Part shown: one piece after another, positions 17,024 to 26,202 of the stretch
Layout: every line of letters begins with the position of its first letter
Position numbering within the stretch: the first letter of the stretch is position 1
Assembly (NCBI RefSeq): GCF_003259505.1
Contig: NZ_QLLK01000005.1
Location: forward strand, 124,001 to 188,000
Length of the DNA: 64,000 nucleotides
Reading direction: 5' to 3'
Origin: Algoriphagus yeomjeoni
GTDB lineage: Bacteria; Bacteroidota; Bacteroidia; Cytophagales; Cyclobacteriaceae
Made by a program: the position numbers and the translations under genes
The notes under the pieces: generated by a model
Told to the model about the DNA's origin: nothing
What the model saw: the letters and a program-made list of their open reading frames with translations, nothing else
Databases searched by the model: none

Positions 17024-18367
17024 TTAAAATTTTCCTATAAATCTAAGACGCTCGCCTTTCTTGTCTTCATGGAATGTACCGTTTTCGAACGCTAAATGTC
17101 CAGAAACGACTGTATGTGTGACTTTTGACTTAAAGGTATGGCCCTCAAAAGGCGACCAGCCGCATTTTGATAAAATATTTTCTTTTTCAACTTTCCATGG
17201 ATTATTTAGGTCTACAAGTGTCAGATCGGCAAAATATCCCTCCCGGATAAACCCTCTTTCCTTGATATGAAATAAAGTTGCGACGTTGTGACACATTTTC
17301 AAGGCGATATTTTCAAGACTGATTTTACCTTGATGATAGAAATCCAGCATGGCTACCAAGCTATGTTGGTTCAGTGGTCCACCTGATGGTGCCTTTGTGT
17401 ACACCTGAGCTTTTTCTTCAATGGTATGAGGAGCATGATCTGTAGCCACTACATCAATGGTGCCATCTAGCATTGCATTAAAAATAGCCTCTCTGTCTTT
17501 AGCTGTTTTTATTGCAGGGTTCCATTTGATGAGATTTCCTTTAGTCTCATAATCCTCCTCAGCAAACCACATGTGGTGGATACAAGCTTCAGCGGTCACT
17601 TTTTTCTGTTCCAAAGGAATGGTGTTAGTGAACAACTCCAATTCCTTTGCGGTACTGATATGTAGAATATGTAGGCGCGTTCCATGCTTTTTTGCCATGG
17701 CTACCGCTCTGCTTGACGCGTCATAACAAGCCTCCTCTGATCTGATTTTTGGGTGAAATTTGACAGGGATATCATCGCCGTAGATGGATTTAAACTCATC
17801 GAAATTCGCTTTGATGATGTCGTCGTTTTCGCTGTGGATTGCGATAATGGCTTTACATTCTTTAAATATTCCTTCTAGGGATTCAATATTGTCTACTACC
17901 ATATTTCCTGTGGAAGAACCCTGAAAAATCTTCAATCCGCAAACTTTCTCAAAATCAACTTTCATAATCTCATCCAAGTTGCTATTTGTCGCGCCCATGA
18001 AAAAAGAATAGTTGGCCAAGGAAACTTCAGCAGCTCTTGCATATTTCTCTTCCAATAAATCCACTGTAGTTGCCTGAGGAATGGTATTTGGCATCTCCAT
18101 ATAAGAAGTTGTTCCACCAGCTACCCCTGCTTTTGCTTCGGTATAGATCTCAGCTTTGTGAGTTAATCCAGGCTCTCTGAAGTGGACCTGATCGTCAATT
18201 AGACCTGGAAAAAGATGTTTTCCAGTTGCGTCAATATGGATATCTGCTTGCTCCGAACTGAGGTCAGCACCAAGTTTTGAGATTCTTCCATTTTCTATAA
18301 ATACATCGCCCGGACTTATCCGGCCTTCATTGACTATATTTGCACCGGTGATCAGAATACTTTTCAT
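17024..18367 (-). CDS. pyrC: Dihydroorotase (amidohydrolase superfamily, pyrC/allantoinase type)
   Basis: Predicted to interconvert N-carbamoyl-aspartate and dihydroorotate in pyrimidine synthesis. The 447-aa protein has the class I layout: metal-binding segment DDQVHFREPG (58-67), the lysine segment GLKIFQG whose Lys would be carbamylated, AIHSEN, LHILHIS, and the catalytic aspartate in TDHAPHT. The usual D-x-H-x-H reads D-D-Q-V-H here, with Gln60 at the first His position. I recall the same DQVHFREPG form from other Bacteroidetes dihydroorotases, so it seems lineage-specific. Allantoinase or hydantoinase activity cannot be excluded. Confidence 0.85.
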   Translation of the reverse strand: MKSILITGANIVNEGRISPGDVFIENGRISKLGADLSSEQADIHIDATGKHLFPGLIDDQVHFREPGLTHKAEIYTEAKAGVAGGTTSYMEMPNTIPQATTVDLLEEKYARAAEVSLANYSFFMGATNSNLDEIMKVDFEKVCGLKIFQGSSTGNMVVDNIESLEGIFKECKAIIAIHSENDDIIKANFDEFKSIYGDDIPVKFHPKIRSEEACYDASSRAVAMAKKHGTRLHILHISTAKELELFTNTIPLEQKKVTAEACIHHMWFAEEDYETKGNLIKWNPAIKTAKDREAIFNAMLDGTIDVVATDHAPHTIEEKAQVYTKAPSGGPLNQHSLVAMLDFYHQGKISLENIALKMCHNVATLFHIKERGFIREGYFADLTLVDLNNPWKVEKENILSKCGWSPFEGHTFKSKVTHTVVSGHLAFENGTFHEDKKGERLRFIGKF

Positions 18368-18414
18368 CTTTACTCCTTTTTGGATTTTACTTATTCAACC
18401 AAAATTAACGAATC

Positions 18415-19791
18415 ATGAGCAATGAGGCCTCAACTTTTGAAGCATTTAAGCTAAATCGACAGCTATTGAATGCTGTGGCGGATGCCGGCTATGTTCATCC
18501 CACGCCTATTCAGGAAAAGGCAATCCCGCTGGCTCTTGCTGGCCACGATGTGCTTGGGATTGCTCAGACAGGTACAGGAAAGACCGCTGCGTATGTGTTG
18601 CCGGTTCTCATGAAAGTGAAATATGCCCAAGGGGATCATGCCAGAGCGGTGATTTTGGCGCCAACTCGTGAATTGGTGATGCAGATCGAAGAAGTAGTAG
18701 TCCAAATGTCTGCCAATACCGATTTGAGAATGGTTGCGCTTTATGGGGGTTTGGGGCCAAAGACGCAAATTGAGACCATAGAGAAAGGTGTTGATATTAT
18801 CGTATCTACTCCTGGGAGATTTTTGGATATCTATAGAAAAGGGAAAATCCTCACTAAGGAAATCAAAACTATGGTGCTGGATGAGGCTGACAAAATGATG
18901 GATATGGGCTTTATGCCTCAGATCAGATCAATTTTGGAAATCATCCCAAGAAAGCGACAGAACTTACTTTTCTCTGCCACTTTTGGAGAACGAATCGATC
19001 GCTTTGCCGCGGAGTTTTTGGAGTTTCCTGAAAGAGTAGAAGTAACTCCTCAGGCGACTACGGCAGAAACTATTGGGCAAATAAAATATTTGGTACCAAA
19101 CATTAAAACGAAGCTGAGTCTTCTCGCTCATTTATTTAAGAATGAGGAAATCAACAGAGCCATCATTTTTACCAGATCCAGAAGAAATGCGGAAGAGGTT
19201 TTTGCCTTCTTGAGCCATAGAAGTTATGGAGAAGTGCGAGTGATCCATGCGAATAAAGGACAAAATACCCGGATCAATTCTATCGAGGATTTCAAAGGTG
19301 GAGACGTTCGGATTCTAGTTGCGACGGATGTTGCCTCCAGAGGATTGGATGTGACGATGGTTTCTCACGTAGTCAATTTTGATGTTCCGCTGATCTATGA
19401 GGATTATGTACATAGAATCGGTAGAACTGGTAGAGCTACAAATGAAGGCAAGGCGATTAGCTTTGTGAATCCTGCCGAAGAGTATCACTTCGAAAAGATC
19501 GAGGAAATCATACGCATGAAGGTGGAAGAAGCTCCAATTCCTGATGAAGTCGATGTGACCGCTACTCCTTATGAGGAGAAGCAAGCATATGCACGTGAGC
19601 TGGATCGTTTACTCCAGAGAGATAATCCTGACTATAAGGGAGCATTTCACGAGAAAAAGGAGCATAAAAAGCCAAATCCACATCTAGAGGCTCAAGAAAA
19701 GGAGAAGAAGCGTGGCAATAAAAATTCTAAAGCCAAGACCAACAGAAATCAGTTGAAGACTAAGCACCAGAAGAATAAAGGAAATAATTGA
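18415..19791 (+). CDS. DEAD-box ATP-dependent RNA helicase (RhlE-like)
   Basis: RNA helicase for ribosome assembly or RNA decay. Motifs in order: the Q motif around PTPIQ (29-33), Walker A AQTGTGKT (50-57), PTREL (83-87), GG, TPGR, DEAD (156-159), SAT (187-189), and the second RecA domain with ARGLD-like SRGLDV and HRIGRTGRA. From about residue 385 a charged, Lys/Asn/Gln-rich disordered tail follows, typical of RhlE-type proteins. It is a single gene divergent from the dihydroorotase gene. A hairpin at 19841-19864 lies downstream, just before the next gene. Confidence 0.93.
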   Translation: MSNEASTFEAFKLNRQLLNAVADAGYVHPTPIQEKAIPLALAGHDVLGIAQTGTGKTAAYVLPVLMKVKYAQGDHARAVILAPTRELVMQIEEVVVQMSANTDLRMVALYGGLGPKTQIETIEKGVDIIVSTPGRFLDIYRKGKILTKEIKTMVLDEADKMMDMGFMPQIRSILEIIPRKRQNLLFSATFGERIDRFAAEFLEFPERVEVTPQATTAETIGQIKYLVPNIKTKLSLLAHLFKNEEINRAIIFTRSRRNAEEVFAFLSHRSYGEVRVIHANKGQNTRINSIEDFKGGDVRILVATDVASRGLDVTMVSHVVNFDVPLIYEDYVHRIGRTGRATNEGKAISFVNPAEEYHFEKIEEIIRMKVEEAPIPDEVDVTATPYEEKQAYARELDRLLQRDNPDYKGAFHEKKEHKKPNPHLEAQEKEKKRGNKNSKAKTNRNQLKTKHQKNKGNN

Positions 19792-19870
19792 TTCTTTGCT
19801 GAAGGTTAATTTTCACTAAAACTAATCTCTATCTGTTTGAAGTTTTATCAACAATGATAAAATTTGAGAT

Positions 19871-21034
19871 GTGAGATTAGTTTTATTTTTTGTTTTTGTC
19901 AGTGCTTCCCTTCAGGCACAGCCGTTTTTGGTTCCATATAACCATTTACTGCCCGATTCAAGGAAAATCGAAATTCAAGTTACATTCTTAAATGAGTTTG
20001 ATTCAGAAAAGGAAACGGTATTTCTATTAGAGGATGCTTTCGACGAACTTTATATGCCCTTTGATGAATTGCTGGATTTCTCTGAGTTCAGCAATTTTGT
20101 TTTGATCAAAGGAAGGAAGAATAATGAGGAGTTAAAAAGAGGTGTGATGCTTACTGGAAGTCCAGATTATGAATTGGCTTACACCCTTTTTAACCAAGAT
20201 CAGGTCGCACGCGATGTAGAAGTGATCAGGGAGGAATTACTCGGGGAAGAGCAAGTGATTTTGTTCGGATATTCCTCGTCTGCGATGGTTTTGCAGAATT
20301 ACCTTTCCTTGTTTCCTCAGCATGTAAGCAGAATGATCAGTGTTAATCCCTTGGTTTTTGACGTACAAAAGAACATGAGTTTTTCTTCCTCAGGATTAAC
20401 CTTTCAAGGTTTGACGCTTAGTGATGAGCAGAACTTTGATTTCAGTTACTATGCAAATTTCTACAATGTAAATTTGGGGAGAAAGGCCGCTGCGAAGTAC
20501 AATCTGATTGAATTTATGATTTTTCAGGATGTTCTGAGGGGTTTGGCTTTTAACCAAGATTCTGCAACAAATATCCCATTACTTGTGCGGGCATTTGAAC
20601 ATGCGATAGCAGTCTCGGGAATGCAAGATTCTTCTCAGAAGATCAACCCAAGTTTAGAATTACTGAAAGAATTGAGTAATCCACTTTGGAACACCTATCA
20701 AAATGACAACTTCGATTTCTATGGAACCAACTACGATCGATTGTTGGGATTTGAGGGAAAGATGATTCTGATCGGAGGAGCTTTTGACCATTTGATTTAC
20801 TCCAAATCATATGATGTGCTTGCGGAATACTACTCTGATTGCACATTGATTCTCCTCAACGACGGGCATGGACTACAGAAAGTGCTGAAGCTTACTTCCT
20901 TTAATGAGCTAGTGAATTCATTCATTGGGAATGATACACCTGGGAAGATTGCTGCCTATAAAAAGTTGTCTGATGAGAATTTCATTTTCGAGAAATACTA
21001 TGAAGGGGCGTTTAAAGTACCCCCACTTTTTTGA
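19871..21034 (+). CDS. Exported alpha/beta-hydrolase-like protein
   Basis: 387 aa with a Sec signal peptide ending near QAQ (residues 14-16). The hydrolase elbow is GYSSSA (133-138, Ser135 as likely nucleophile), followed by helices and a later GGAFDHL and NDGHG, which could supply the acid and histidine of a triad. Such proteins resemble the esterase and dipeptidyl-peptidase-like hydrolases of this phylum; the substrate is unknown. The start is GTG at 19871, chosen because it gives a complete signal peptide. An 8- to 10-bp hairpin ends seven bases before it and could hide the start region. The stop lies one base from the convergent next gene. Confidence 0.7.
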   Translation: MRLVLFFVFVSASLQAQPFLVPYNHLLPDSRKIEIQVTFLNEFDSEKETVFLLEDAFDELYMPFDELLDFSEFSNFVLIKGRKNNEELKRGVMLTGSPDYELAYTLFNQDQVARDVEVIREELLGEEQVILFGYSSSAMVLQNYLSLFPQHVSRMISVNPLVFDVQKNMSFSSSGLTFQGLTLSDEQNFDFSYYANFYNVNLGRKAAAKYNLIEFMIFQDVLRGLAFNQDSATNIPLLVRAFEHAIAVSGMQDSSQKINPSLELLKELSNPLWNTYQNDNFDFYGTNYDRLLGFEGKMILIGGAFDHLIYSKSYDVLAEYYSDCTLILLNDGHGLQKVLKLTSFNELVNSFIGNDTPGKIAAYKKLSDENFIFEKYYEGAFKVPPLF

Positions 21035-21035
21035 T

Positions 21036-21503
21036 CTAAAATATGATTTCCTTGGATTTATCTGAAGTTCGCAGGCTTTTAACAAGTAATACAAATCCCA
21101 ATATCGCGATAATCAAGCACAAAGGAGAAAAGAACCAAGTGTCTGATTTCGCAAACTCCGTAGATTTAATTTGCTTGAAAAAACCAATGTATTTGAAATC
21201 ACCCAAAGCTCTCAACCCAAAAATTAGTGGGATTACCCAAAGCCCAATAATTCTAACCCAAAATGGTAATTTGCGATTTACTGAAATGAACGTTAGCCAA
21301 TAAAAAGCTGCGAATAGAGTTAGTCCAGATCCAACAATTATGCTATCAAGTGTCTTCGGACTCAGCATTTGCTGACCTTGTTCATTTGTAGGCAGTACAC
21401 TTTCAAATCCCCATTGACCTCCAATTGCCCAATAAAAATGAATTAAAGCAAGAACAGAGAAGATTACAATTAATAGTATCGCTACGATTGGTTTCATAAT
21501 CAT
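21036..21503 (-). CDS. DUF3995-type small membrane protein
   Basis: 155 aa with four predicted transmembrane helices (about 5-25, 53-75, 80-100, 125-147). The segment HFYWAIGGQWGFESVLP between the first two helices is typical of the DUF3995 family of uncharacterised inner-membrane proteins. It lies 16 bp after the M20 amidohydrolase gene on the same strand, so co-transcription is likely. The function is unknown. Confidence 0.72.
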   Translation of the reverse strand: MIMKPIVAILLIVIFSVLALIHFYWAIGGQWGFESVLPTNEQGQQMLSPKTLDSIIVGSGLTLFAAFYWLTFISVNRKLPFWVRIIGLWVIPLIFGLRALGDFKYIGFFKQIKSTEFAKSDTWFFSPLCLIIAILGFVLLVKSLRTSDKSKEIIF

Positions 21504-21519
21504 GAGCTATAATTCTTCT

Positions 21520-22821
21520 CTACTTATTTTTCTCCATATAATCCACCACAAAATAGCTCAAGGTTCGCATTCCTAGCACAAATCCACCCTCGTCGATATA
21601 GAATCCAGGCGTGTGATGTGAAGGAGTAGTAAGCGGATCGCCGCCTTTTTTCATCCCACCAAGAAAAATAAATACGCCCGGCTTTTCCCGCTGGAAAAAG
21701 CTGAAATCTTCAGCCCCAGTCACAGGATTCAAATAGATTAAATTCTCTGCACCGGCAGCAGCTTCTAACGTTGGGAGCATTTCCTTTGTCAAATCAGGGT
21801 CATTTACGGTGGAAGGATATAATTTCTCAAGCTTTAAATCTACAGTAGCTCCTGCACTTTCAGCAATATTAGTTACGATCTCATTGATGCGCTTATGTAC
21901 AAGCTTTTGCTGCTCATCTCCAAAAGTCCTAACTGTCCCGATCAACGCCACTTCCTCAGGAATGATATTATGCCGAATACCCCCATGAATAGCTCCTATG
22001 GTAACTACTGCTGGATTCTGGGTGACATTTACACTTCTGGAAAGAATGGTCTGAAGTCCCATAATAATTTGTGAGCTGGTTACGATTGGATCCACACTTG
22101 ACCAAGGATAGGCGCCATGAGCTTGTACTCCTTTTACGGTAATTTCTAGATTATCCACAGCTGCCATGATCGGTCCGGATCTATAGCCTATCTTTCCAAC
22201 TTCTGTTTGCGAATTGATATGCAAGCCGAAAACGGCATCCACGTCATCCATCACTCCCTCTTTTACCATTAGCTCTGCTCCGGCAATATCAACATCATAG
22301 ACACCTTCTTCAGCTGGCTGGAATAGGAATTTTACATTCCCTTCCAGCTCATCTTTCATGCTGGCCAACACTTCTGCCACACCCATCAGAATGGCTACGT
22401 GGGAATCATGCCCACAGGCATGCATCACTCCAGTTTCTTGACCATTATAAGTAGCTGTATTTACAGATTTAAATGGTAAATCATTTCTTTCAGTAACTGG
22501 CAGCGCATCCATATCAGCGCGGAGTGCGACTGTAGGTCCAGGCTTTCCACCTTTTAAAACTCCGACCACACCAGTTACAGCTACATTTTCCGTTACCTCA
22601 ATTCCAAGTGAGCGAAGATGATCTGCGATTTTCTTTGCGGTACGAGTTTCTTGATTTCCCAATTCAGGATGCATGTGAATATCGCGGCGCCACTCAATCA
22701 CTTTGGATTCAATTGAATTTGCCTTAGTGTCGATAGCTGGTCGGAGCTCAGTTTGGGCGAAAAGCGTTCCTGCTCCTACGAACATTGGTACAAGAAATAG
22801 GGAGTGTAAAAGGTATTTCAT
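21520..22821 (-). CDS. Exported M20 family amidohydrolase
   Basis: Zinc- or manganese-dependent amidohydrolase of the IAA-amino-acid/hippurate hydrolase group (M20D). The signal peptide ends near FAQ (21-23). The metal-binding and catalytic segments are RADMDALPV (101-109), MHACGHDSHVA (133-143), QPAEEG, and GAEDFSFF near the C-terminus. A dimerisation domain lies between about 210 and 330. 433 aa is normal with the signal. It probably removes acyl or amino-acid groups from amides in the periplasm; the substrate is not determinable. It is followed by a DUF3995 gene. Confidence 0.9.
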   Translation of the reverse strand: MKYLLHSLFLVPMFVGAGTLFAQTELRPAIDTKANSIESKVIEWRRDIHMHPELGNQETRTAKKIADHLRSLGIEVTENVAVTGVVGVLKGGKPGPTVALRADMDALPVTERNDLPFKSVNTATYNGQETGVMHACGHDSHVAILMGVAEVLASMKDELEGNVKFLFQPAEEGVYDVDIAGAELMVKEGVMDDVDAVFGLHINSQTEVGKIGYRSGPIMAAVDNLEITVKGVQAHGAYPWSSVDPIVTSSQIIMGLQTILSRSVNVTQNPAVVTIGAIHGGIRHNIIPEEVALIGTVRTFGDEQQKLVHKRINEIVTNIAESAGATVDLKLEKLYPSTVNDPDLTKEMLPTLEAAAGAENLIYLNPVTGAEDFSFFQREKPGVFIFLGGMKKGGDPLTTPSHHTPGFYIDEGGFVLGMRTLSYFVVDYMEKNK

Positions 22822-22968
22822 GGATGGAGGTTTGTATTGGTATTTATCAAATTTAGAAAAATGTCTTAATGCTCAAGCTTTTTCCCAGCCAAATGCTGAA
22901 AAGTCATCTTTCAAAGAACTATTTCACCTGAATTGACTTTGTATAGAACAATCGTTAAAAAAGAATCT

Positions 22969-23667
22969 ATGCAACTTAATAATCAGATCGCGGTAGTAAC
23001 TGGCGTGAGTAAAGGAATAGGGCTGGAGTTAGTGAAATTACTGCTTGAAAAAGGAACAGTCGTTGCTGGCTGGGGAAGAAATTCGCCTGATTTTCAGCAT
23101 GAAAATTTCCACTTTTTCTCCTGTGATGTATCTAAAGAAGAATCGGTAGAAAGTGCTTTTCAAGCCACCGTTGGAAAACTAGGGAAGGATATTCGGATTT
23201 TGGTTAACAATGCTGGATTTGGCGTAGCAGGAGATACAGAGACTTTTTCCTCTGAGGATTGGAAAGCAATGTTTGATACCAACGTTCATGGGATTTTCTA
23301 CACCACCAAGCGTTTGATCCCGGGTATGAAGGCTGCCGATGAAGGACATATATTGAATGTTGCATCCATAGCAGGATTGAATGGAGTGAACAAATTTGCA
23401 GGGTATGTAGGTACAAAGCATGCCGTTCGAGGGATTTCTCATTCTTTATATATGGAGCTAAGAGATTTCGGGATTAAAGTTTCTACTATTTATCCAGGCT
23501 CTATTCAGACCAATTTCTTTGATGAAATACCGGGAGTGGATGCCCATGAAAATATGATGAGACCGATCGATGTCGCTACCACAATGGTACAAACACTGGA
23601 AACTCATCCGAACTACTTTGTGGCGGATGTGGAATGCAGACCGCTTAGACCAAAGGGTAAGAAATAA
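22969..23667 (+). CDS. Short-chain dehydrogenase/reductase
   Basis: Classical SDR of 232 aa when started at ATG 22969; a TTG at 22933 would add 12 residues before the beta strand and is unlikely. The cofactor motif TGVSKGIG is at 11-18, NNAG (about 81-84) follows, and the catalytic Ser and Tyr-x3-Lys are in NVASIAG and YVGTKHA. The substrate is unknown. It is divergent from the M20 amidohydrolase gene. Confidence 0.88.
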   Translation: MQLNNQIAVVTGVSKGIGLELVKLLLEKGTVVAGWGRNSPDFQHENFHFFSCDVSKEESVESAFQATVGKLGKDIRILVNNAGFGVAGDTETFSSEDWKAMFDTNVHGIFYTTKRLIPGMKAADEGHILNVASIAGLNGVNKFAGYVGTKHAVRGISHSLYMELRDFGIKVSTIYPGSIQTNFFDEIPGVDAHENMMRPIDVATTMVQTLETHPNYFVADVECRPLRPKGKK

Positions 23668-23828
23668 TAGGCGTCACTGAGATACAATCAGCGGGCAAAT
23701 GATCTGCCTTCAACAGTGTTTCAACTTATATTATTTACAAACACAGAAAACATAATTTGACCTTTTGGGCAATTCCAGCCTTGTTTTAAGAGAGTTATGT
23801 GTTTATTTTGAAAGTAATCTTTTAACTG

Positions 23829-24347
23829 ATGAAAAAAACAAATCTGATTATTCTTCTCGTAGTCCTTTTAGGAGGTGCTACTTACATGGGATATTTATCT
23901 CAAATAGGAACTCCTGCCACAGCGGCCCCGGTTTCAGCACCTAGTGAATTGCCTGATTTTACATTGAATGACATCAATGGCAAAGCAACCTCGATACATG
24001 AAGTGGCAGGCGAGAAGCCGACACTTTTTATTTACTTCAATTCTACTTGTCATCTATGTCAGGAAGAGCTTGGGGAGCTTTCAAAACGAATTGAGGAGTT
24101 CAAAGATTATAGTATTATTTTAACGACGGTTCAGCCTTTGGATGAAATGATTGATTTTGCAACAGGTTTGGGGATCAAAGAGAAGAACAATGTTCATTTC
24201 CTTCTCGACACAAATATGGAGGTTGCAAGTTTCTTGCAAATCAGGAGTGTTCCTTCCATCTATTGCTACGATGCAGACAAGCAGCTAGTAGCCGAGTATG
24301 TGGGGATCACGAAGATTGATCTATTACTGGAGAAATTGGGAGGATAG
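23829..24347 (+). CDS. Membrane-anchored thioredoxin-like protein (TlpA/redoxin)
   Basis: 172 aa. An N-terminal hydrophobic helix (5-22) acts as signal anchor, followed by a Pro/Ala-rich linker and a thioredoxin fold with the redox pair C-H-L-C at residues 74-77 and the cis-proline segment RSVPSIY (about 139-145). It probably reduces or senses thiols on the periplasmic side; the CHLC active site differs from the CGPC of general thioredoxin. It stands alone, with a hairpin terminator about 95 bases downstream. Confidence 0.82.
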   Translation: MKKTNLIILLVVLLGGATYMGYLSQIGTPATAAPVSAPSELPDFTLNDINGKATSIHEVAGEKPTLFIYFNSTCHLCQEELGELSKRIEEFKDYSIILTTVQPLDEMIDFATGLGIKEKNNVHFLLDTNMEVASFLQIRSVPSIYCYDADKQLVAEYVGITKIDLLLEKLGG

Positions 24348-24441
24348 AATTAAATCATAAAGTAGGTTTTTGAGTGTTTTGGTTACTTAAGTCTCTGCGA
24401 ATAAATCACTTGTAAAAGCTTGTATTTCTAATACGCGAGAT

Positions 24442-24466
24442 CATGTATTTGAAATACATGCTTTTT
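24442..24466 (+). terminator. Rho-independent terminator after the TlpA-like gene
   Basis: Palindrome CATGTAT-TTGAA-ATACATG followed by C and six T. The distance to the preceding stop codon (about 95 bases) is rather long. Confidence 0.6.
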
Positions 24467-24554
24467 TGTTTTAAGATTAATCACGAGGAGTAAGTTTCCT
24501 TCTAAACCCTGACTCCCTAATTCATCTCAACTAAGGGAAACTACAATTTTTCCT

Positions 24555-24562
24555 TACTTTTG
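24555..24562 (+). promoter_or_regulatory. Possible -7 element upstream of gldA
   Basis: TACTTTTG matches TAnnTTTG and lies 18 bases before the gldA start codon, which would give a very short leader. No TTG stands 19 bases upstream, so the -33 element is missing or degenerate. Confidence 0.3.
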
Positions 24563-24580
24563 ACTGACTAAAAAAGCTAC

Positions 24581-25486
24581 ATGTCACTAGAAGTATCCCA
24601 GCTCACCAAACTTTACGGAAATCAGAAAGCACTTGATGAAGTGTCCTTTTCGGCAACACCGGGAAGGATCCTTGGTTTTTTGGGACCAAATGGAGCTGGT
24701 AAATCAACTACCATGAAGGTGATTACCGGTTACATTTCTGCCAATTCTGGAGTAGTCAGCGTGATGGGAAAAGACCCTGTCAATTCACCAAAGGAAGTGA
24801 GTAAACTAATCGGGTATCTACCCGAGCATAACCCCCTTTACCTGGATATGTACGTACGGGAATTTCTAGAATTCTCGGGTGGCTTATATGGTATGTCAGG
24901 CCAAACATTAAAATCCCGAACGAGGGAAATGCTAAATCGAACTGGTTTAGAGCCAGAACAACACAAGAAAATCGGACAACTTTCTAAAGGTTATAGACAG
25001 CGCGTAGGACTTGCGCGAGCTTTAATCCACGATCCGCAGGTGATTATTTTGGACGAACCGACTACTGGGCTCGATCCAAATCAACTGGTGGAAATAAGGA
25101 GTTTGATTCAAGAAGTGGCTAAGGAAAAGACACTCATACTTTCTACGCATATTATGCAGGAAGTGGAAGCTATTTGCCATGATGTAGTCATTATCAATAA
25201 AGGTAAAATACTCGCTTCAGATTCACTTAGCAATTTGAAATCTGGAGTAAATGAGGTTCAACTCATTCTAGAGACTGAAGAAGAACTGCAGTTGGAATGG
25301 TTTGAGAATATTGGCCCTGTGACTTTTGGTTCTAAAGGGACTTCGGAGGTGATGATTTCATGTCAAGACGCTACTTTAGGTAGAAAAGCTGTAATGAATA
25401 TTGTGCAGGCACGCTCCTTGAATCTGATCAGTTTGAATCAAAGCAAAAAGAATTTGGAACAAATTTTTCGCGAGATCACTAGATGA
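24581..25486 (+). CDS. gldA: Gliding motility ABC transporter ATP-binding protein GldA
   Basis: ABC ATPase needed for gliding in Bacteroidetes that have the GldAFG transporter. Walker A GPNGAGKST is at 35-43, the Q-loop follows in GYLPEHNPLY, the signature is LSKGYRQR and Walker B is VIILDEPTTGLDP, all typical of this subfamily; 301 aa is normal. It is the first gene of a three-gene operon in which each stop codon overlaps the next start by 4 bp. The transported substrate is unknown; GldAFG is not universal among gliders and may support export or the T9SS-linked motor indirectly. Confidence 0.92.
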   Translation: MSLEVSQLTKLYGNQKALDEVSFSATPGRILGFLGPNGAGKSTTMKVITGYISANSGVVSVMGKDPVNSPKEVSKLIGYLPEHNPLYLDMYVREFLEFSGGLYGMSGQTLKSRTREMLNRTGLEPEQHKKIGQLSKGYRQRVGLARALIHDPQVIILDEPTTGLDPNQLVEIRSLIQEVAKEKTLILSTHIMQEVEAICHDVVIINKGKILASDSLSNLKSGVNEVQLILETEEELQLEWFENIGPVTFGSKGTSEVMISCQDATLGRKAVMNIVQARSLNLISLNQSKKNLEQIFREITR

Positions 25487-26202
25487 AAAGCCTTCTCCTA
25501 AAAGAATTCAATTCCTTCTTTGGTAGCCTGTTAGGCTATTTGGTTCTATCGTTGTTCCTGATTTCGTTAGGGTTGATTGTCTGGGTTTTTCCAGAAACAA
25601 GCGTGCTGGATTATGGTTTTGCAGATTTGGAAGCACTATTCAGCTATACGCCTTATGTGTTTACTTTTCTGGTTCCTGCTTTATCTATGCGGGCTATTGC
25701 AGAGGAACGCAAGACTGGCACTTGGGAGCTTTTGAGGACTTCTCCACTTTCACTGGTGCAGATTATTTTGGCAAAATACATAGCAATGCTGTGCCTGGTG
25801 CTAGTGGCGCTATTACCGACTTTAATTTATTTCTATAGTATCATTGAGCTTGGAGACCCGGTTGGAAACCTAGATCAGGCTGGCTTTTTCGGTTCTTGGA
25901 TAGGATTAATTATGATCGGGGCAGTATTTGCGGCTGTTGGTCTCTTTGCAAGTTCGCTTACTTCACAGCAAGTTGTGGCGTTCGTTCTCGGGGTCTTTTT
26001 GTGTTTTGTTTTATACTTCGGATTCTCGGCATTGGCAGATATGCAACTCGGAGACTTTTCCTATTGGGCATCTGATTTTAGTTTGAGTTTTCATTATATC
26101 AATTTGAGTAGGGGAGTCATTGATTCCACTGATTTATTCTTTCTTTTTGGTATGATTTGGTTGTTTTTGGGCGGGGCGGTTTTGGTTTTGAGAAATAAAT
26201 GA
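25483..26202 (+). CDS. gldF: Gliding motility ABC transporter permease GldF
   Basis: 239-aa ABC-2-type permease with six predicted transmembrane helices. The segment RAIAEERKTGTWELLRTSP after the second helix is the cytoplasmic coupling region common to ABC-2 permeases. It overlaps gldA and gldG by 4 bp each, which indicates translational coupling of a GldA-GldF-GldG complex. Confidence 0.9.
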   Translation: MKSLLLKEFNSFFGSLLGYLVLSLFLISLGLIVWVFPETSVLDYGFADLEALFSYTPYVFTFLVPALSMRAIAEERKTGTWELLRTSPLSLVQIILAKYIAMLCLVLVALLPTLIYFYSIIELGDPVGNLDQAGFFGSWIGLIMIGAVFAAVGLFASSLTSQQVVAFVLGVFLCFVLYFGFSALADMQLGDFSYWASDFSLSFHYINLSRGVIDSTDLFFLFGMIWLFLGGAVLVLRNK

